53,495 bases of DNA from assembly GCA_900539675.1 (NCBI GenBank), contig UQDJ01000007.1, positions 1 through 53,495 on the forward strand, written 5' to 3'. The position numbers were made by a program, and so were the translations under genes. Source of the DNA: an uncultured Coriobacteriaceae bacterium. GTDB taxonomy: Bacteria; Actinomycetota; Coriobacteriia; Coriobacteriales; Eggerthellaceae. How positions within the stretch are numbered: position 1 is the stretch's first letter; each line of letters opens with the position of its first letter. The notes below the pieces were generated by a model that was not told where the DNA came from, ran no database searches, and saw nothing but the letters and a program-made list of their open reading frames with translations. Of this stretch, positions 9,091-19,800 are shown one piece after another.

Positions 9091-9874
9091 GGCTTTCTTG
9101 GGTCATAAGTGCATACAGACGTTTGCCTTGGTGGACTTCGCTTTCGTAGTCAACCTTGTCTGTTAAAAGTCCGGGAATAACCGAAAGAGCGCTGAGATTG
9201 CCGATATCTTCCGGCGTATGGTTACGCACGGTATAGCCTGACACCGCAAGAAGCAATTCTCCTCGTTGTTTAGCGTGAAAATGATGCTGCAAACCCTCAT
9301 TAACTGACAGAATAGTTACCGCACGCTCATCCGCTTCGCATGCTTTAAATTCGCCCTTTTCAATGCCGCGCTCAATGACTTCGATAAGGGTGTGATAGAA
9401 AATGCGATATCGCTCAAAAAAGTTTTTAAACTTATCTGCGTTGCTGCGTGCTACGCCTTCCATCTCTATAAAATCGAGTGGCAATTCGCACTTCTGCACT
9501 ACGTCTTGCACGATCAGCGCATAGAGCTGTGCAGTGCAGCTAAACGATGCGGAGAATCCTTCCATTGATGCTTGTGGCATATCGGGCTTGAACAACGAAG
9601 CCAGTAATTCAGCTTTCGAGGAAAAGTAGTAATACAAAGATGAAGGATCCATACCCATGCGGCGCGCTAATTCACTCAGTGACGCATTGGCATAGCCCTT
9701 TTCGCGAAACAGATCGATCGCTGTTGCCACAATACTTTCTCGCGTAGAAGAACGACTGGCATACGGTCCACGGCGCCCGCGAGACGCATGCGTTTCCTCT
9801 TTTTCCTGCCTTTTGGCAAATGCCTTGTCGTTTTCTTTTAGTGGCTTGCTTGTCGCCTTATGAGCAGCGGACAT
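9086..9874 (-). CDS. TetR/AcrR-family transcriptional regulator
   Basis: This is a 262-residue protein starting at the ATG at 9874, about 10 bases after AGGGGA. An unusually basic 45-60 residue leader precedes the TetR DNA-binding domain. The HTH runs from STRESIVATAIDLF through YANASLSELARRMGMDPSSL to YYYFSSKAELL, the classical TetR signature. The C-terminal half (about 110-262) is a helical ligand domain without an assignable effector. The gene is divergent from ferritin, so it could control ferritin or itself, but no operator was recognised in the short gap. Confidence 0.85.
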   Translation of the reverse strand: MSAAHKATSKPLKENDKAFAKRQEKEETHASRGRRGPYASRSSTRESIVATAIDLFREKGYANASLSELARRMGMDPSSLYYYFSSKAELLASLFKPDMPQASMEGFSASFSCTAQLYALIVQDVVQKCELPLDFIEMEGVARSNADKFKNFFERYRIFYHTLIEVIERGIEKGEFKACEADERAVTILSVNEGLQHHFHAKQRGELLLAVSGYTVRNHTPEDIGNLSALSVIPGLLTDKVDYESEVHQGKRLYALMTQESR

Positions 9875-10025
9875 CGTTACTCTTCCCCTTTCGAGTGCAG
9901 CAACATTATTGCACAGTCGTGGCATAAGTACGCCGAGTATTACTTTTAGATAACAAACAAGATTTCAGGGTTCACGCTTTTCAAAGCGCGTTAAGATCGA
10001 ACTGTAAAGGAACTTAAGAGAAAGT

Positions 10026-10565
10026 GTGTACACCATGGATGCAAAGGTTCATGAATTACTCAACGACCAAGTTAAGCAGGAACTTTATTCAGCATACCTG
10101 TACATGGCATTCGCTGATTACTACGAAGAGGAAGGCTTAGACGGCTTTGCAAACTGGTACATGGTTCAAGCTCAAGAAGAACTGGGTCATGCCTTGAAAT
10201 TCCGTACCTATCTACACGACAACAACTGCAAGGTAACCTTAGGCACCATAGACGCTCCAGCTCGCGAGTTCACTTCCTACATTGAGCCTCTCGAAGCAGG
10301 TTTGGAGCATGAAAAGTACATTACTGATTTGATTAATAATATTTATGCGGTTGCCAATGATGCCAATGATTTCCGCACTATGCAGTTCTTGGACTTCTTC
10401 ATTCAGGAACAGGCAGAAGAAGAAACAACGGCTGATGATATGGTTACCAAGATGAAGCTATTCGGCAGTGATTCCAAGGCTTTGTATGACCTGGATCAAG
10501 AATATGCAACTCGTGTGGTCAGCACAACCGCTGCTTCAACAACCACTCCTACCACGGCTGCATAA
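10026..10565 (+). CDS. Ferritin (non-haem iron storage)
   Basis: The protein has about 176-179 residues and a four-helix ferritin core. Helix A carries KQELYSAYLYMAFADYY with the ferroxidase Glu, helix B carries ANWYMVQAQEELGHALKF with the E..H pair, and further carboxylates are in FFIQEQAEEE. It would oxidise and store iron as a 24-mer. The GTG at 10026 has AAGAG 5 bases upstream; the ATG at 10035 is the alternative start. The C-terminus ends in a low-complexity Thr/Ala tail (about 165-179). It is a single gene divergent from a TetR regulator. Confidence 0.92.
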   Translation: MYTMDAKVHELLNDQVKQELYSAYLYMAFADYYEEEGLDGFANWYMVQAQEELGHALKFRTYLHDNNCKVTLGTIDAPAREFTSYIEPLEAGLEHEKYITDLINNIYAVANDANDFRTMQFLDFFIQEQAEEETTADDMVTKMKLFGSDSKALYDLDQEYATRVVSTTAASTTTPTTAA

Positions 10566-10580
10566 TCGCGCCGTAGCAGC

Positions 10581-10646
10581 GATGCCGTTGTATCGATGCC
10601 GTTGTATCGATGCTGTTGCATCAATGCCATGTAGCGATGCCGTTCT
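10581..10646. repeat. 14-bp degenerate tandem repeats after ferritin
   Basis: The unit GATGCCGTTGTATC occurs twice perfectly (10581-10594, 10595-10608). Decayed copies follow (GATGCTGTTGCATC at 10609-10622, then partial ones). The stretch from 10566 to 10853 holds no gene. A larger inverted repeat lies at about 10648-10697. Confidence 0.8.
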
Positions 10647-10764
10647 AAGCCGGTCCTAGCGGCTAGTAGCGGCTTAGAAATGAACTAGGACGGCTTGTAG
10701 TTAGCTTCCAGGCTGTGGCTAGCTCCAGAAGCCATCAGCTCTCATAAAAACTGACATAATACCT

Positions 10765-10800
10765 GCGAAGGGCGCCTTGCCAAAGCAAAGCGCCCTTCGT
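10765..10800. terminator. Hairpin between ferritin and the giant adhesin gene
   Basis: CGAAGGGCG (10766-10774) pairs with CGCCCTTCG (10791-10799). It is in the right place to end the adhesin mRNA on the minus strand. The T-run is about 15 bases beyond the stem, so this is a weak call. Confidence 0.4.
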
Positions 10801-10853
10801 GTGTAGTAGGACTAAGATTGCAGCCCATCCTTAGCCGATATCAGTCTTACGGT

Positions 10854-13800
10854 TTACAAACGACCGTGCTTTCCCAAATGAGCCGCTGCATGGTTTGCTG
10901 CTGCGTTCTTTTTCCACGTCTTGCGTCCTGCATATCCTGCAGTACCTGCCGCGGCTGCAATAAGTGCCACTAACAGCCCTATCAGCCACGGGTTGTCTCC
11001 CGTTTTCTCCAGGAAGTGTCCGCCTTCAGAGTCGCCTTCCCCACCAGACGGTTCCACTCCCCCTTCTTGACCTTCGTTATAAGAGTTAACGAAGGTAGGA
11101 AGTTCGGCCACATCGTTGTATGTCAGCTCCTCGATAGTAAGTTGACCGTTGTTGCCATCCACTAAGGTTACCTGGGCGGTATAAACCGTTTCATCGTAGG
11201 TTACGCCATCCTTTTGAATGCCTTCAGTTGCTGGATCATCGTCTTGCGGCAAGACTTCAGAAACCGTATACGTGTAGGTTCCTGCCTCACTAAATGTTTG
11301 ACGTGCATCCGTAAACACAACCTGGCCCTTGGCGTCGTTTGTGGCGGTACCCAAAACGTTACCATCAGCATCCTTAAGAGCAAAGCTGAACTCATCGGCA
11401 GCTACACTTCGTCCCTCAAGTGCCTTAGAAGCACCAAAGGTTATTGTGGTGGGCTGCACGTTATACGTATTGGTAAACGTTGCCGTTTGAGTATCTTTGC
11501 CCTGGCCATCAACCATATTCCACGTTACTTCAAGCGTGCCACTGTGGTTGTCCACCACATGCGCTGTCACCGTATAGGTAGCAGCATGATACGTTACGCC
11601 ATTTAATTCGTACCCGTCTGCAACAGGCTTGGCACCATCGGGAACAACCTCAGAAAGCGTATAGGTGTAATCCCCTGCCTCGCTAAAGGTGATGGCTGGC
11701 ATTTCCACATTGCCGTTGGCGTCGTTTGTTGCCGTATATTCTGTGCCTTGTGCATCTTCCATCTTGAAGGTGAAATCACCAGCTGCAAGGTTGCGGGCAC
11801 CGCTTTGCCTATCCCACACCTTCGTAAAGGTTAGGCCACCGTCACCGGTAGGCGAACTTTCAGCAGGCGTTGTGCTGTAAGTATTAGTGAACGTAAAGTC
11901 CATGCCCTTATCGGCACTCTTATCTGCTATCTTCGCAACGCTGAGCGTACCGTCACCGTTGTCGGTTACGGTTACCGTAACCGTCTTGGTTGTGGAGTCG
12001 TTGGTGACTCCAGGCAGACCCTTGCCAGCAACTTCGGTAATGGTATACACGAATGTCTTGCTGCGTTCAGACTGAGAGGTAGAAGTACTGTCTTCTGCAG
12101 ACGCTGCCACAGCACTCTCATCTCCGGTAGCATGTTCGACACCACCCTCATTGCCAGCAGCTTTGTCTTCTGCTGACGCTGCGGCATCGTTGCCCGCTGA
12201 AGCGTCCTCGTTCGCATCGCCCACGGCAGAAGTATCCTCGTTCACATCACCAGTATTCTTGTCCCCGGCAGCGCCAGATGCATCCGCATCGGTCTGTTGG
12301 CCACCGAATACATTTTCCATCGTGTAAGTGATGGGCCCAAAGTTCACGCTGTAACCCGTATTGGATACGGTAGTCGTCTCGGGCATCGGAGCGGGCGTAC
12401 CGTCATCAGCAGCTGCCCCCGTTATCGTGAAGTCGAACTCACCACCCTTGAGCTCCGGTCCACTTAATGTGGGATCACTCGACGTCATAGCCTTGGAGCC
12501 TGCAAGGCTCAGCTCTGCAGAAGAGCCGGTGCCGTAGGTGTTTTCGAAGACTAGACCATCGGCCGCGCCCGGGTAGGCAATCTGAATGTCCAGCTTGCCC
12601 GCACCATTGTCTGTCACCGTAACCGTAATGGTGCTATTGCCAGCGTTCTGCGTATAGCCCACAGGCAGCGTATCTTCGGCCACGTTGTAGACGAAGGTGT
12701 ACACATCGCCCGCATCCGTAATGGTCTTGGAGGCCTTGCCTATCGTCTGCGAGCCTTCAGCGGTAGCAGCGGCGTTCAACTCGTCGGTGGTGTAGACAAT
12801 ATCGCTGAACGTTATGGTGCCATCAGCTGCATTCGTACCCGTGGCCACCGTAGCGCCATTGCCGGCATCGGCCACTGTGAAGTCAAATTGACCATTGGCC
12901 AGCACGTCATTGTGCAGGGTCTTGGTAGCCTGGATGGTCGCCACACCGTTAGCACCAATCGTGCCCGGATCAACCGCATAGCTGTTCGTGAACGGCACGG
13001 TAGCTTTCTGCGGCAGCGTCGCGGCGCTGGTAACCATCTCAGAGTAGCCTTCGTTGTTGGACACGTGCGTGGTCACCGACATGGTGCCGTCGCCGTTGTC
13101 CGCCGGCGTGATGTCCACCGTAAACTCGCTGGCGTCGTAGGTGTAGCCCGCCGGCGCCTGCCCTGTTTCGGCAATGGTGTAGGTGAATGTCTTGCCCGCA
13201 TCAGCACGACTGAACGTCATCGTATCGAACGGGTTGCCCGCCACCGAAGCTGCCTCGCCCGCAGCCGATGCCACGGAAGCAAGCTCAGCAGTCTCTCCAC
13301 CGATCTTTTCTGCCGCAACCTCATCGGCAGCGCTCACCGTGAAGTGGAACTGCCCTGCCGTTGCTGCACGACCCTCAAGCGTCTTGGTGATGTCCAGGCC
13401 GCCTGCGCCCTTCGCGCCATAGTCGAAGGTGGAGTCATAAGTGTTGGCGAAAGACACTGCGGACGCCCCTTCGCCGGCAGACGCGGCTTCACCGGTCTTC
13501 GTCACAGCAGCCACCAGACCGCCCGTGCCGTTGTCGGTCACGGTCACAGTAATGTTCACTGTGTTGGCAGCATACGTGATGCCGTCCTTGGTACCACCCG
13601 TAGCTGCAGTGCCATCTGCACCGTTCTCGGTCACGGTGTAGGTATATGTTCCCGTGCGATCAAAGGTGATGGCGCCGAAGTTGATGGGCGCGATGCCGTT
13701 GTCCGTATCGGTTACGTCGTTCGCACCGACAGTGACGGTCTTGGCACCACTCTCAGAACCGTCGGGCATCGGTACAGCACCACCGTCGGATGCTGTACCC

Positions 13801-16800
13801 GCGCTCAGCGTGAAGCCGAACTCGTCGCCTTCGAGCCATGCGTTGCCGTCGCGACCTGTGAACTGCTTGGTCAGGCCGAACGCGATATCGGTTCCTTCAT
13901 CCACCGTGGTGGATCCAGCCTTGTAGGTGTTAATGAATACAGCGTCGCCCACATGCTTGCCGGCATTGCTATCCCATGGGGCTTCGCCCGATGTGTGCAC
14001 GCGCACCACCGCCTGCACCGCATCGTCGCCGGTCTGTGCCTCCTTCTTTTCATCCGTCACCTGTGCGGTCACGATCTTCGTGGAATTGTCGTAGGTCACG
14101 CCCTTATAGGTCCACGTGCCCGTTACCGCATCGAAGGTCGCACCCTCAATACCGTCTGCAGGATCGGTGCTGTAGGTGCCCGTCTTGGTGGGCTGATGCT
14201 CGGTGATGGCGAAGCAGTAGGTCTTACCCACCATATCCTTGGTGAAGCTGATACCGCTAAATATCACGTCGCCGCGCTTGTTGCCGTTTTTCACCTCTGG
14301 CGTCGTAACCTTAGGAGTTTCGCTGTCGGTCAGCTGGTCAACCGATTCCCAATCACCTTGGCTGTCGTTTGCCTTCCAACCGGTCAGCGCGATATTAAAG
14401 GTAAACTCGCCATCTTCAAGCGGCTCGGAACGCCCAGTGAGCTCTTTGCCCGCGTTGAAGTTGATCTCTACCGCATCGGCGGAGTAGACATTGGTGAACG
14501 TAACCTCGTTGGAACCGGAAATGCGCTCCCAGGTGCCGCCTGGGGTCAACTTCTCGTAGTACGAATCGGCGATCGAAAGCTCACCGGTACCACTTTCATC
14601 GGCAACCACCACGGTCAGGCGGTACTGCGTCTGGTCGTAGCTCACGCCCAAGATGCCGCTGCCAGGCTCATGCGCGTTGGGGTTGTACTCACTGATGCCG
14701 TAGCGATAGGTGCCCGGTTGCTCGAACGTGAAGGCGTCCTCCACGCCGGGGACGATCTCATCGCCCGCATAGCGCGTGTCGGTGAAGCTGAACTGCGCCG
14801 AATTATCGGTTTTCTTGCTGCCGTCGTCGCTCAGAGGCTCGATGGTGTCGGATTGCTTCTCGGGCATGGTCGCCTTCACCACGTCGGCGGGCATCTCTGT
14901 GCCATCCTCGTAGGTGCCCACGCCAGGCTCCAGGTTGAAGGTGAACGTGTCGCCTTCCTCCCAGGTGCGCCCATCGATCACTTTGTTGCCCTGCAGCTGG
15001 AACTTCGCCGCGCGGAACATGGTGGCCACCGGCTTATAGCTATTGGTCACCGTCGGGTTGTTGTCCTCGACTTCGGCCACAAGATTGCCTTCGCCACCGT
15101 CCGTCACGTGAACCGTGACCGTCTTGGACTCGGTGTCGTACGTCCAGCCGACGAGCGAGGTGTCCTTGCCCTGCTCGGTGATGGTGAACTCGTAGTCACC
15201 GCCCTTAGTGAAGGTCAGGTTCGCGAAGCTCGCCGTGTCGGTGCCGCCGTTCTTGATGGCGCCGTTCGCACCGGCTATCGTCAGGGTGTCGCCGTCAAAC
15301 GCGGCGCCGTCCTTGTTATCCTCCGTCACGCCCTCGCGCACGAACTCAGCCTGACCGGCATCCTTGAGTGCCAGGTCGAACTTGTAATCTGCCACGCTGT
15401 CATGACCCGTGACCTGCTTGGTCACCTGGATGGCGTTCTTGGCGTCCCCCGAAACATGGGCCGGCATGGTGTTGTACGTATTGGTGAACGCGGCCTCAAC
15501 GCCTTCAGTAGTGATAGTGCCAGACTTCTGGGCAGCATCAGGCGTGTACCCGGCCGGGATGTCGGTCTCGGTCACGGTGTAGGTCGCGCCCTCCGGCAAG
15601 CCGGAGATGACTGCGGTCTGGCCGTGCTTGAGCGTGATGGTATCGCCGCTCTTGACGGCATCCTTGCCCGCTGTGCCCTCGGCGTTATTGATGGCGTACG
15701 AACCTGCAAGCTCGTTGCCCGCAACATCCTTGAGATCAATCTTGAAGGTGAATCCCTGATCGGTGTTCACCTCGGTGCCTTGGCCCTCGGTGACCTTAAC
15801 CGTCTTGGTAATGGTCAGTGCGCCGGTGTTGATCTTGGTTTCGGTGGTGTTGGTCTTGACCTCGGGGTTATTGCCCACCTTCACCAGCGCTTGGTTGTTG
15901 ACGGTGCCAGCACTCAGCGCATCGGCCGTTACTTGGGCGCTGAAGCTCACCGTGCCGGTTCCACCCGCAGGGACATTGTCAATAGTCCATGTGAGAGTCG
16001 TCATTCCCTTGTCGTTCTGCCCAAGCTGGCCGTCTTTAAAGTTGGTAATCTCCAAGCCGACCGGCAACTCATCGGTTACCACGATCGTGGCGGTGCTGTT
16101 GGTCGTGTTCTTGTAGTGAATCGTATAGGTAAGCTCGTCGCCCACGAACGCGGTGCCATCGGGGCGCTCGCCCTCATTCTTATTCTCGACGGTCTTCTCG
16201 GGAACCACGACGTCCGCGTTGGTCACGGTCTTGGGGTTGTTCTCGCCCACCTTCACCGTAGCGGTATTCGTCACACCGTCAATCGAGGCAGCGGCGTCGT
16301 TCACCGTCGCGGTCACTATGATGTCGCCCTCAGCGGCGGCATTCTGCTCGCCCCGGTTCCAAGTGAGCTTCTGACCGTCAACGGACGTCGGCTCAACGCT
16401 GGCGCCCTGATACGTCAGGCCGCTCGGCAGCTCGTCGGTCACGCTGACCGTCGCGTTCTGAGCCACGCCGTTCGCATCGATTTGATCGTTCACCCAATGG
16501 ATCTTGTACGTGACCGTGTCGCCCACGCCCACGAGCTGGCCGTGCCACTCGACGGGTTCAGCTTCAGCAGAGTCGACCGTTGTGACGGTCTTCTCGTCCA
16601 CCGGCTTCTTATAGGCGTTGGCGAAATCGACAGCCTGCACGGCAGCCTTATCCGCATCGACCGTGGCGCCCGCATCATCGGACAGCTTGGTCAGCGCGGA
16701 CTCGACCTTGAGCGAGCCGTCGTTGTTGTCGGACACGCTCACCGCAAGCTGGTACTTCGCCTGGGAGTACGTCGTGCCGTACACATTGCCCGACACCTCG

Positions 16801-19800
16801 GCAATCTCGTAGTAGTAGGTCATGCCGCGGTCGGCCATGCCGTAGGAGATGGTCCCGAAGCTACCGGTATGCGTGGCGCCCTCGCCCTGCGAGTCGCGGT
16901 TGATGGTGATGGTCTTCACGTGTGTATCAGCGTTTGCACCCGCAGGCATGGGCACGCCAGCAGCTTCGACAGTGTATTCACCCTGCGCGTTCGTCGCCTT
17001 GCCGCCCTGCGGGGTCAGCGTGAAGTCGAAGCGATCAGCGTTGTTCCACGCATCGTTGTCGCGTCCGGTGAAGGTCTTGTTCACCGTGAGCGCCGTCTCG
17101 TCGTCGCCGAAGATCACTTCGCCAGCGTTGTAGCTGTTAGTAAACACCGGCGTAGTGGACACGCTGGTGATATCGAGCTGTCCGTCGTAGTTCTCATCGC
17201 CCACCGTAACCGTGATGGTCTTGGCGCTGTTGTCGTAGGTCCAACCCTCAGGAACAGTCTGGCCCTCCTGCGCGTTGTCCTCGGTCACGGTGAACTTGTA
17301 GGTGCCCGCCTTGGTGAAGGATACGTCGCCGAAGCTCACCGTCTGGCTGGCAGAGCCATTCTCCGTGGCGTCGCTCATCTTGAAGGCCTCGGTGGCCGTC
17401 GCGGTCAGCTTGGTATCCTGCGTCCAGTCCGTAATGTCTGTACCCGTGCCAACCTTCACGCCGTCGGCGTTGTTGCTTGCAAGCACTGCCGTGAAGCCGA
17501 AGTGCTCATCAGTGTCATGACCGGTCACGGTCTTGGTCACCTCGAGCGCGTTTTTCGCCTCATCAGTCAGTGTTGCCGGGGCCGCCTGGTACTTGTTCGT
17601 GAACACAGGGTTGTTGGTGTCAGCTTCCTCGCCACCCTGCGGGGTAACCTTGGTGGTCGCCTCCAGCTGGCCGTTCTGGTTGTCGCTCACCGTGACCGTG
17701 ATGGTCTTAGCAGCATCGTCGTCCCAGGTCCAGCCTGCACGCGGATCAAGCGTGTTCTCCTTCACGTCGAAGGTGTAGGTGCCCGCCTGGGTGAAGGTCA
17801 CATCGGCAAAGGTCAGCGTCTTCGAGGCGTCCTTCTCGATATCGCCCGACGTGGCAACCTGGATGCCTTCAACGGGGAAGTTGGCGAGTGTACCCGTATC
17901 GCCGCCTGCCACCTGCACGGCATCGGCCGCGCCCTCATCGGTGCGCATCATCGTGAAGCCGAAGCTGCCGTCGGTACCCTTCCACGGAGCACCCGCGACC
18001 TGTTTGGTCACCGTGAACGCCGTATCACCCGTCAATACGACAGGCTTGGTGGAGTAGACGTTGGTGAACGCCGCAATGCCCGTGATGCCCTTATCGGACT
18101 CGATCTTACTATCGCTGTTGTCGTAGCCAAGAATCTTGGCGCTCATGGTACCGTCGCCATTGTCGGTCACGCGCACACTCACGTAGGCGTTGTGCTGGTC
18201 GAACGTCATGCCCGTATCATCGCTTGGCTGCACGCCCGCCGAGAAGTCGGCGTTCGTCTCGTAGATGCGGTACGTGAAGTCCTTCTGCATGACCGGCTGG
18301 CCCTGATCGTCCACCAGGTCGCTCTTCTTATAGGTGATCGCACCGAACGTACCGGTGGCCGCATCGCTGCCGGTGCCGCTCAGCGTCACATGGTTGCCAC
18401 CCTCTGCAGGCATCGGCGCATTCTTGGTATAGGCATCAAGTGCAAAGTAGTAATTCTCGCCATTCTTCCAATCGCGGTTGGCGATGCTCTTCTGCACCTT
18501 GATCAGGCTGCTGTCATCAAGTGTCACATCGCCAGCGTTGTAGGTGTTGGTGAAGTACAGAATATCGCCGCTGATAGCTTCGCCCTCGCCCTTCGTGATC
18601 TTTGAAGTGCGCGTAAGCTCATTCTGGCCGGCATCAGTAATGGTCACTTCGAGCGTGTACACCGTAGTGTCGCTCGTGAGACCGTTGCCGTTCTTTGCCT
18701 GCTCTTTCACCGTGTAGGTGTAGATGCCCGGCGTGGTGTAGTCAAACATGCCGGCATTAAATGTCATGTTGCTGCCCGACATCGGCTTGATGGTGGCGGT
18801 ATAGGAAAGCCCACCATCCGTGTACGCAATATCGGAGAGCGTGGCGCTCGATTTAAACTCATTAGAGAGTTGCGGGAGCTTGTCCCGGCCATGCGACCAC
18901 ACGCTCGCTTCGGCGCCGTCCTTGGCAGTCATCGATACCTCAAAGACGAACTCATCGCCATCCTTGAAGTCACGGCCGTTGAGCGTCTTGCCGATCTGCG
19001 TGGAGCCCGTCACCGTACCGGCGTTATAGCTGTTCTTGAAGTTGAGCTTGCCGGCGATTACCGACTGCTGCGGATCGGAATCGAGCACATAGATTTTCGG
19101 TTCGCCGACGCTAAGCGTGCCGGCGGCTTTGTCCTCAGATACCTGGTATTCAACCCGGTAAATCGTCGGGTCGAAGGACACACCCGTAAGCGTCTCACTC
19201 GACTGCTGCTCGCGCACGTTGTAGCTGTACGTTCCCGCAGCGGTGAACTCGATGGTGCCGAAATCATAGCTGGCGGTCTGAGTTTCGCCCGATTCGGGTG
19301 TCGTCCCGCTGTTTGTAACTGTCACGGCGGGATACTCGTTTTCGCCGACCGTGGTCTGCTCGCTCGCGTCCTCACCCGTTGGCATGGGCAGGTTCTTGCC
19401 CTGTCCCACCACGTAGAACGTGAAGTCGCCGTCCTTCATGGGATGCGAGCCGCTCGTGCTGTCGGTGTACGTCTTGGTGCCCGCAAGCTGACCGGCGGTC
19501 GTGGAAACTGGCTTGGGCTGGTAGCGGTTCGTGAAGGCGGTGGAGTTGTTCTCACCCTCCGGCTCGCCGCTCTTGTCCTCGCCCGGGGTCACGGAGTCAA
19601 CATGGAGCTGCCCCTCGCCGTCATCGGTAATTACCACCGTATAGGTGCCCGTGTGACGGTCGAAGGTCATGCCGTTCGTGCCGTCTTCGGGCAGCGCGCC
19701 ATCCTTGTAGCCCGTCTCGGCGACATTGAACGTGTAGGTGCCCGCCTCGTGGAACGTAAGCTCGCCGAAGTGGAAGCCCAACGCCACGCCGTCCTGCATA

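Noticed and set aside
12888..18605. Open frame of 1905 codons on the plus strand opposite the adhesin gene
   Set aside because: It mirrors the repeated, GC-rich codons of the adhesin, shows no ribosome site or family motif, and other shorter shadows occur along the same gene. The adhesin frame has clear domains.
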